A stretch of DNA of 64,000 bases from Flavobacterium sp. (GTDB lineage: Bacteria > Bacteroidota > Bacteroidia > Flavobacteriales > Flavobacteriaceae): NCBI RefSeq assembly GCF_004211145.1, contig NZ_SEBS01000011.1:62001-126000 (forward strand), read 5' to 3'. The notes below the pieces were generated by a model. The model was not told the origin of the DNA. It saw nothing but the letters and a program-made list of their open reading frames with translations, and did not search any database. Shown here piece after piece: positions 63,613-64,000 of this stretch. How positions within the stretch are numbered: the stretch's first letter is position 1; each line of letters opens with the position of its first letter. Made by a program: the position numbers and the translations under genes.

Positions 63613-64000
63613 TTATTTCATTCCCGGCATTCCCCCGCCCATCATTTTCATCAAGTTCTTACCGCCCGGACCTTGCATCATCTTCATCATCTTGCTCATT
63701 TGGTCGAACTGTTTCATGAGCTGGTTGACCTGGTCGATTTTCGTGCCCGATCCTTTCGCGATGCGGTTCTTGCGTTTCACGTCGATGATCGCGGGTTTCT
63801 TGCGCTCTTTGGGCGTCATCGAATAAATGATGGCCTCGATATGCTTGAACGCGTCGTCCTCGATTTCCACGTCTTTCATGGCTTTCGAAGCGCCCGGAAT
63901 CATGCCGACCAAATCCTTCATATTACCCATTTTCTTGACTTGCTGGATCTGCGTGAGGAAATCGTCGAACCCGAATTCGTTCTTCGCGATCTTCTTTTGG
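63613..64000 (-). CDS. ffh: signal recognition particle protein Ffh, C-terminal part (start outside window)
   Basis: The last 128 codons of the gene; the frame is open to the window edge. It covers the M domain that binds signal sequences and 4.5S RNA: GFDDFLTQIQQVKKMGN, DLVGMIPGA, TPKERKKPAIIDVKRKNRIA, KGSGTKIDQVNQLMKQF and a Met/Gly-rich end (MMKMMQGPGGKNLMKMMGGG). The NG GTPase domain lies beyond position 64000. Confidence 0.95.
   Translation of the reverse strand, partial: QKKIAKNEFGFDDFLTQIQQVKKMGNMKDLVGMIPGASKAMKDVEIEDDAFKHIEAIIYSMTPKERKKPAIIDVKRKNRIAKGSGTKIDQVNQLMKQFDQMSKMMKMMQGPGGKNLMKMMGGGMPGMK

Overview
This window looks like a piece of core chromosome from a member of the Flavobacteriia, close to Flavobacterium. 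The signs are three proteins with C-terminal type IX secretion (T9SS) sorting domains; promoters of the Bacteroidota form (TTTG, a spacer of about 17-23 nt, then TAnnTTTG) placed just upstream of start codons; small lipoproteins ending their signal peptide in a Ser-Cys-rich lipobox; and a flavobacterial gene order (parA-parB-DUF5683-dapB-lepB-wbqC, and mutL-rhomboid-rhomboid-EEP). Codon use is rich in TCG, GCG and CGA, so many long antisense frames are open by chance; those were left out. I saw no tRNA, rRNA, CRISPR array, insertion sequence with a transposase, prophage or recognisable defence system.

Layout. 1-4617: envelope proteins (DUF2339/DUF3999 pair), a small lipoprotein, uridine kinase and a FtsB/DivIC-like division protein. 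4747-9348: a compact sugar cluster, with a GH127-type beta-L-arabinofuranosidase, a TIM-barrel isomerase-like protein and a PhyH dioxygenase on the minus strand, and a divergent AraC regulator. 9391-14111: methylmalonyl-CoA mutase, with two secreted TonB-C-domain proteins encoded between the small and large subunit genes, all translationally coupled. 14206-17857: a lipoprotein, a PNGase F-like secreted protein and a T9SS adhesin-like protein. 18043-25927: DECR-type reductase, esterase, then chromosome partition, lysine synthesis and signal peptidase genes, interrupted by a four-helix-bundle gene sitting between inverted repeats. 26000-33559: mutL operon, ribH, a TPR protein and recF. 33560-39556: Kelch-like lipoprotein, rhodanese-thioredoxin, DUF2461, murB, small proteins and a glycosyltransferase. 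39547-43932: a sigma factor, a decaying or poorly conserved patch of small membrane proteins and lipoproteins, and TonB. 44157-51679: PhnA-like protein, MFS transporter, adhesin, lipA, gap and a hybrid histidine kinase. 51973-57188: purine phosphorylase, lpxK, Nif3-like and zinc-ribbon-family proteins, a hydrolase. 57214-64000: GIY-YIG nuclease inside inverted repeats, subtilase and RluF fused head to head, small proteins, corA, folD and ffh (cut by the window edge).

The most unusual material is between the genes. Three copies of a structured repeat of about 145 nt share a conserved internal motif and have differing hairpin arms. Two loci carry the same 16-bp unit in tandem. Several intergenic regions hold short words (7-16 bp) repeated in tandem and then mirrored as an inverted pair, and two small genes (four-helix bundle, GIY-YIG) lie between such mirrored arms. 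Other points are the head-to-head loss of 5' ends at about 59131, a zinc-ribbon-family protein with all four cysteines replaced, and two probable broken small genes. No single wholly new multi-gene system could be demonstrated from sequence alone.
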